From Synergistaceae bacterium (GTDB lineage Bacteria; Synergistota; Synergistia; Synergistales; Aminobacteriaceae), in NCBI GenBank assembly GCA_012523155.1, contig JAAYJB010000332.1, positions 1-9,766 on the forward strand: DNA of 9,766 nucleotides. Direction: 5' to 3'. Positions 5,803-9,766 of this stretch are shown here, piece after piece. The stretch's first letter is position 1. Every line of letters begins with the position of its first letter. The notes below the pieces were generated by a model that saw only the letters and a program-made list of their open reading frames with translations, did not search any database and had not been told where the DNA came from. Both the position numbers and the translations under genes were made by a program.

Positions 5803-6624
5803 TTATTCTATATCGGTAAGACCGTCCTTGAAAATAAAATAATAAAAAACTGCCACAAAGAGGATTCCGCCCACCATGTTCCCAAGTGTAACAGGGATCA
5901 GGTTGCTGAAAAAGCCTCCGAGGGAAACAGCTCCGAGAGCCTGGTCGGAGAGGCCGGCTGCGGTGACTGCTGCGGTATTGCCTTTGAGCATAAGCCCGAG
6001 GGACATAAAGTACATGTTGGCAACAGAGTGTTCAAAACCCGCCGCGACGAAAGTCATGATGGGGAAGAAAATCGCCCAGACTTTGCCTATGATATCAGTC
6101 GCTGCCATAGACATCCACACGGCGAGGACAACGATCCAGTTGCAGAGAATACCGCGGAAAAAACCCTGGACCATGGGAAGAGCCATTTTACCCGATGCAA
6201 CCTGAAGTGCTCTTCCCCCCACAGCATTATCAGCAAGCCCGGAGAAATAAATAAGGGCCGCAATAAGAATACTTCCTATAAGATTTGCAGAATAAACCCA
6301 TATCCAATTCCGAAGAATCTTCTTGAACGGAGTACATCCTGCAAGATGACCGAGAGGCATCATGCAGTTGCCGGTAAAAAGTTCCGATCCGCTGATGACG
6401 ACCATCATGAGACCGACGCTGAAAACAGCGCCCGAGACAAGCCGGGTAAAACCACTTCCGAAGTGTTGTGTCATATCATGGGAGACAACGGTCATGAGCC
6501 ATCCTGCAAAGGCGATATAGGCCCCTGCCAGGATTCCCATAAGCATCATCTGCCGGACCGAGAGATTTCCCTTTACCTTTGATACTGCGCATGCCGCCTT
6601 TGCAAGTTCTGCCGGAGTCTTCAT
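5803..6624 (-). CDS. Formate/nitrite transporter (FNT) family channel, probably formate
   Basis: This is a 273-residue integral membrane protein of the FocA/FdhC/NirC family, which assembles as pentamers with one pore per subunit in the cytoplasmic membrane. Family marks are the start TPAELAKAA, SGSELFTGN (78-86), FEHSVANM (197-204, with the pore histidine H199) and PVTLGNMVGG near the C-terminus. K146 lies 53 residues before H199, the same distance as K156 and H209 of FocA. Formate rather than nitrite is inferred from the formate dehydrogenase gene directly upstream. Start: an in-frame ATG at 6645 precedes the AGGAGG (6640-6635); the ATG at 6624 follows it by 10 nt and gives the usual family N-terminus, so 6624 is chosen. 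Confidence 0.92.
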   Translation of the reverse strand: MKTPAELAKAACAVSKVKGNLSVRQMMLMGILAGAYIAFAGWLMTVVSHDMTQHFGSGFTRLVSGAVFSVGLMMVVISGSELFTGNCMMPLGHLAGCTPFKKILRNWIWVYSANLIGSILIAALIYFSGLADNAVGGRALQVASGKMALPMVQGFFRGILCNWIVVLAVWMSMAATDIIGKVWAIFFPIMTFVAAGFEHSVANMYFMSLGLMLKGNTAAVTAAGLSDQALGAVSLGGFFSNLIPVTLGNMVGGILFVAVFYYFIFKDGLTDIE

Positions 6625-6669
6625 CTTATTTTTTCCTCCTGTCATTTAATTGTCCTGTTTTTGATAATA

Positions 6670-6699
6670 CCGGGCGGGCAGAAAAATCCGTCCGCCCGG
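6670..6699 (-). other. GC-rich hairpin between the formate dehydrogenase and FNT genes
   Basis: CCGGGCGG (6670-6677) and CCGCCCGG (6692-6699) are perfect 8-bp arms; a G-U and a C-G pair can extend the stem inward. On the minus strand it is followed by TATTATCAAAAA rather than a T-run. It is better read as a partial terminator or mRNA-stabilising/processing hairpin that sets the ratio of enzyme to channel than as a full stop. Confidence 0.45.
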
Positions 6700-6712
6700 C
6701 TGAATAAGAAAA

Positions 6713-9421
6713 TCAGGCTTTTTCTATTCTGACCGCGCTGACCTTGTATCCGGGTGTCTTGGAAACCGGGTCAACCTGGGATGAAGTCAGCCTGTTCGCG
6801 GCACTCTCGCTGAAGTGGAAGGGAAGGAAAATCATGCCTGCGGGGACCCTGTCCGTAACTTTTATGGCCCCTGATACATTTCCGCGCCTGGAGGTTACCT
6901 TTATCATGCCGCCCTCTTCGCATCCCAATGCCAGGGCATCCGCCGGGTTGACCTCGATAAACATTTCCTTTATGAATTCCCCTGTTGAGCTGCGCCGAGT
7001 CATGCTGCCGGAATGATAGTGGTACAGCAGCCGGCCTGTTGTGGCAATGAAGGGGTACTCCTCGTCAGGCCACTCGTGTGGCGCCTGCCATTCGCATGGC
7101 GAGAAATCCGCCTTGCCTCTCGGGAATCCGGTAGTGTACAGAATGGGCGTTCCGGGATGATCGCACGTCGGGCAGGGCCAGGAAAGAGGACCTCCCTCAA
7201 GTCGGCCGAAGGTGATCCCGCTGTACGACGGTGTGATGTCCGCAATAGCCTTAAAAATGGTCTCGGGTGAATTCATGTCACCCCATGGTGCGCCTAGGCG
7301 CTTGCCTACAGCGAGGAGGATTTCCCAGTCTGCGCGGGCCTCTCCGGGAGCGGATACTGCTTTGCGGACCCTCTGCACTGCTCTGCAGGTGTTGGTGAAG
7401 GTTCCGTCTTTTTCACCCCAACTGGCAGCAGGGAGAACCACGTGGGCAAATTCGGCTGTTTCCGTAAGAAAGATGTCCTGGACAACGAGGAAGTCGAGTT
7501 TTTCCAGAGCGTGCCGTACATGTTCAGAATCAGGCTCCGTCACCATTGAGTTTTCACCCATGATGTACATTCCCTTAATTTTGCCTTCTCCCGCGGCCTC
7601 CATCATTTCTACTACAGAAAGCCCCTGTGTTGTGGGGAGATCCGCGCCCCAGACATCTTTCACCTTCTGCTGCGTAGCAGGAAGGAGTACCTTCTGGTAC
7701 CCCGGGATCACGTCGGGGAGAGCTCCCATATCACATGCGCCCTGAACGTTGTTCTGACCTCTCAGGGGGTTGACCCCGGTTCCCGGCCGTCCGAGCATTC
7801 CACAGAGAAGGGAAAGGTTTGCCACTGTACGGACGTTGTTTGTTCCCGTAACATGCTGGGTTATCCCCATTGTGTAAAAAATGGCTGAATTGGGTCCCTT
7901 GGCGTATGCCCGTGCAGCGTCCTCGATAAGTTCAGGAGAGACTCCGGTCAGATCAGAGACATATTCCGGGGTGTACTTTGCCACTGTTTCCTTCAGCTTT
8001 TCAAAATTATTGACGTTCTTTTCGACGAAATCCTTCGCATACAGCTCATCACGAATAATCACGTGCATCAGGCCGTTCAGAAGAGCAACGTCAGATCCGC
8101 TCTTGTGGCGGAGGTATACGTCCGCATACTTCGCCATCTCGATCTTCCGGGGATCGCAAACGATGAGGGTGCATTTCCCCTTCCGCTTCTGCTCCTTGAT
8201 CATGGAGCCTATTACTGGATGGTTTTCCGTGGTGTTTGAGCCGATGATGAGAATCGTATCTGCCGAATTTATCGACTCAAGATCGTTGGTCATTGCGCCG
8301 CTTCCGAGGGTCTCGCCGAGACCCGCAACTGTGGCGCTGTGTCACAGATGGGCACAGTGGTCAACGTTGTTAGTGCCCATCACCTCCCTTGCGAGGCGCT
8401 GCATGAGGTAGTTTTCCTCGTTTGTGCATCTGGCAGAGGAGAAAAATCCGAGGGCGTCCCCGCCGTCCTTCTCCTTGATGGAACTTAGATTTTCTGCTAC
8501 AAGAGAAAGAGCCTCATCCCATGACGCCTTGCGGAATGTATCCCCATCCCGGATAAGCGGGGTCGTCAACCTGTCTTCGCTGTTTACGAACTGCCAGGCG
8601 AAGCGCCCCTTAACGCATGATCTTCCCTTGTTCAGGGAGGTCCTGCTTTCGTAATTCGACGTGACGTTTGCGATTTTTCCTGTCTTTTTATTGACATTGA
8701 TTTCCAGTTCGCATCCGACCCCGCAATATGAACAAATCGTTTTGACCTTTTCAATATCCCATGGACGTCCCATGCCAAGTGAAGTCTTTTCGGACAGGGC
8801 ACCTACGGGACAGACCTGGACACATTGGCCGCAGAAGACGCAGTCCGACTCCTCAATGGGGGAACCGACAGGGGGCTGAATAGAGGTCTTTATTCCCCGT
8901 CCCTGGAAATCGATGGCATGATACTGCGCCTGTTCTTCACATACTCGCACACATCTGCCGCACAGGATGCATTTGTTCAGATCACGTACATAAAAGGGGT
9001 TGGCGTCCTCGTACACATGGGATGTATTCGTGTCACCGGCATCTGCAAAACGTGAACCTGTGACTCCCAGTTCGTATGCCACGTCCTGAAGCTCGCACTT
9101 GCCGTTGCTCGGGCATGAGAAGCAGTCAAGGGGGTGACGGACGAGAATAAGTTCAAGAACGGCCTTCCTGGCCTCTATGACCTTCGGGGTGTTGGTGTTG
9201 ACCACCATTCCTGCAGTAATGGGAGTGGTACATGCCGGAAGGAGCTTTGGATTTTTTTCTGCTTCAACGAGGCACATACGGCAGGCGCCGAACGGACTCA
9301 CCGCAGGGTGGTCGCAGAGAGTCGGAATGTGAATGCCATTGGCCTTTGCAGCCTGCAGAATTGTCATTCCCGGCTCCGCGTTTATCTCCCTTCCGTTGAT
9401 GATCGCTTTTATGCTGTCCAT
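6713..9421 (-). CDS. Selenocysteine-containing formate dehydrogenase, catalytic (Mo/W-bisPGD) subunit
   Basis: This gene of 902 codons plus stop contains an in-frame TGA at 8344-8342, read as selenocysteine 360. The enzyme interconverts formate and CO2. Domains in order: a [2Fe-2S] ferredoxin domain (C36, C47, C50, C64); a NuoG-like His-Cys [4Fe-4S] site (H96, C100, C103, C109); two [4Fe-4S] clusters (C151/154/157/161 and C194/197/200/204); the cluster of the molybdopterin domain (C230, C233, C237, C269); the catalytic DHCAHL-U-H segment (U360, H361); PLRGQNNVQG with the conserved Arg (about 554); and a C-terminal dinucleotide-binding domain (about 789-902). This N-terminal cluster set marks cytoplasmic FDHs that pass electrons to a NuoF-like subunit, encoded 22 nt upstream. 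The ATG at 9421 lies 11 nt after AAGGAG. Without recoding, the gene appears as two pieces. Mo versus W cannot be told. Confidence 0.95.
8305..8344 (-). promoter_or_regulatory. Bacterial SECIS element for UGA decoding in the formate dehydrogenase mRNA
   Basis: The UGA (8344-8342) is followed by 13 nt and then UUGCGGGUCU (8328-8319). GGUCU is the apical motif recognised by SelB in E. coli fdhF, and from memory the spacing is the same. GGGUCUC (8324-8318) can also pair perfectly with GAGACCC (8314-8308) around a 3-nt loop. The segment encodes HSATVAGLGETLGSGA, which fits the family, so coding and RNA signals coincide. Confidence 0.8.
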
Positions 9422-9443
9422 TCTCTGATCATCTCCTTCTTAT

Positions 9444-9766
9444 TTAACCTTTAGAAATCGCGCCGACGGGGCAGTTTGCCATGCAGGCGCCGCACTTAAT
9501 GCATTTTTCCTGATCGATGACATGGGGCTCTTTGACCTTGCCCGAAATGCAGTTTACAGGGCAGTTCCTCGCACACTTCGTACACCCGATGCACTTTTCC
9601 GGATCGATGGTGTAGCTCAGAAGGCTCTGGCATGCCCCGGCCGGGCACTTCTTATCGAAAATGTGCGCCTCGTACTCCTCCCTGAAATATTTCAGGGTCG
9701 TAAGGACAGGATTGGGTGCCGTCCCGCCAAGTGCACACAGGGAGGTTGCCTTGATCTGCTCACCGA
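9444..9766 (-). CDS. NuoF/HymB-like NAD(P)H-binding flavoprotein subunit, C-terminal part
   Basis: The gene runs off the right edge; 106 C-terminal residues are visible. The first part ([20 protein letters not shown]) matches the end of the NuoF core with the last ligand cysteine of its [4Fe-4S] cluster. A linker with KKCPAGAC follows, then two ferredoxin-type motifs, [15 protein letters not shown] and [16 protein letters not shown]. This tail is typical of HymB/HndC/HydB-type subunits of soluble NAD(P)-linked hydrogenases and formate dehydrogenases, and not of respiratory NuoF. FMN and NAD(P) sites would lie outside the window. The stop codon is 22 nt before the formate dehydrogenase start, indicating one operon and probably one complex. 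A NuoE-like gene is expected further upstream. Confidence 0.9.
   Translation of the reverse strand, partial: GEQIKATSLCALGGTAPNPVLTTLKYFREEYEAHIFDKKCPAGACQSLLSYTIDPEKCIGCTKCARNCPVNCISGKVKEPHVIDQEKCIKCGACMANCPVGAISKG

Noticed and set aside
5788..6582. Open plus-strand frame of 264 codons
   Set aside because: It is antisense to the FNT gene, whose membrane-helix codon pattern creates it. Its product is low-complexity, rich in His, Lys and Glu, with no recognisable domain and no good RBS.
6625..6645. Upstream in-frame ATG at 6645 as the start of the FNT gene
   Set aside because: The AGGAGG site lies after this ATG. The ATG at 6624 has the site in front and matches the family N-terminus.
7212..7745. 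Open plus-strand frame of 177 codons
   Set aside because: It lies entirely opposite the formate dehydrogenase gene, whose protein is strongly conserved, and has no family resemblance.
9409..9432. Seven-codon upstream ORF (MIREWTA) overlapping the formate dehydrogenase start
   Set aside because: Its ATG touches the GGAG with no spacer, so it is unlikely to be translated from that site. There is no other evidence of leader-peptide control.

Overview
This window looks like a chromosomal segment of a strictly anaerobic, selenocysteine-using fermentative bacterium. The protein-coding DNA has moderate GC, AGGAGG-type ribosome sites and TATAAT promoters. An amino-acid- or organic-acid-fermenting anaerobe (Synergistota or Bacillota-like) fits best, but the lineage cannot be fixed from the sequence alone. 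No insertion sequence, CRISPR array, tRNA or rRNA is visible.

Left part (1-3236). A truncated minus-strand gene for a small exported protein is divergent from a plus-strand run. That run holds a cysteine-rich DUF2703-like protein, a PduO-type ATP:cob(I)alamin adenosyltransferase, a GntR/FCD-family regulator and a DUF218 (YdcF/ElyC-like) membrane protein. The regulator has its own promoter, buried in a nearly perfect 32-bp palindrome. The DUF218 gene overlaps the regulator gene by 4 bp (ATGA).

Middle (3243-5800), minus strand. A HAD-family hydrolase gene with a TTG start lies upstream of rarA (AAA+ ATPase acting at stalled forks). Ahead of the HAD gene is a 225-nt non-coding unit with its own extended -10 promoter, a long rod-like fold with a central bubble, and an intrinsic terminator. 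It resembles 6S RNA; the main alternative is a structured leader that attenuates the HAD gene, because the terminator ends just before that gene's Shine-Dalgarno.

Right part (5803-9766), minus strand: a formate module. In transcription order it holds the C-terminal end of a NuoF/HymB-like flavoprotein subunit, a 902-residue selenocysteine formate dehydrogenase catalytic subunit, and an FNT-family formate channel. The dehydrogenase gene is interrupted by an in-frame TGA (8344-8342) that is read as selenocysteine. A SECIS-like hairpin follows it with the same spacing as in E. coli fdhF. Conventional gene calling splits this gene in two. Together these genes suggest reversible exchange of electrons between formate and NAD(P)H (possibly also ferredoxin), coupled to formate movement across the membrane.
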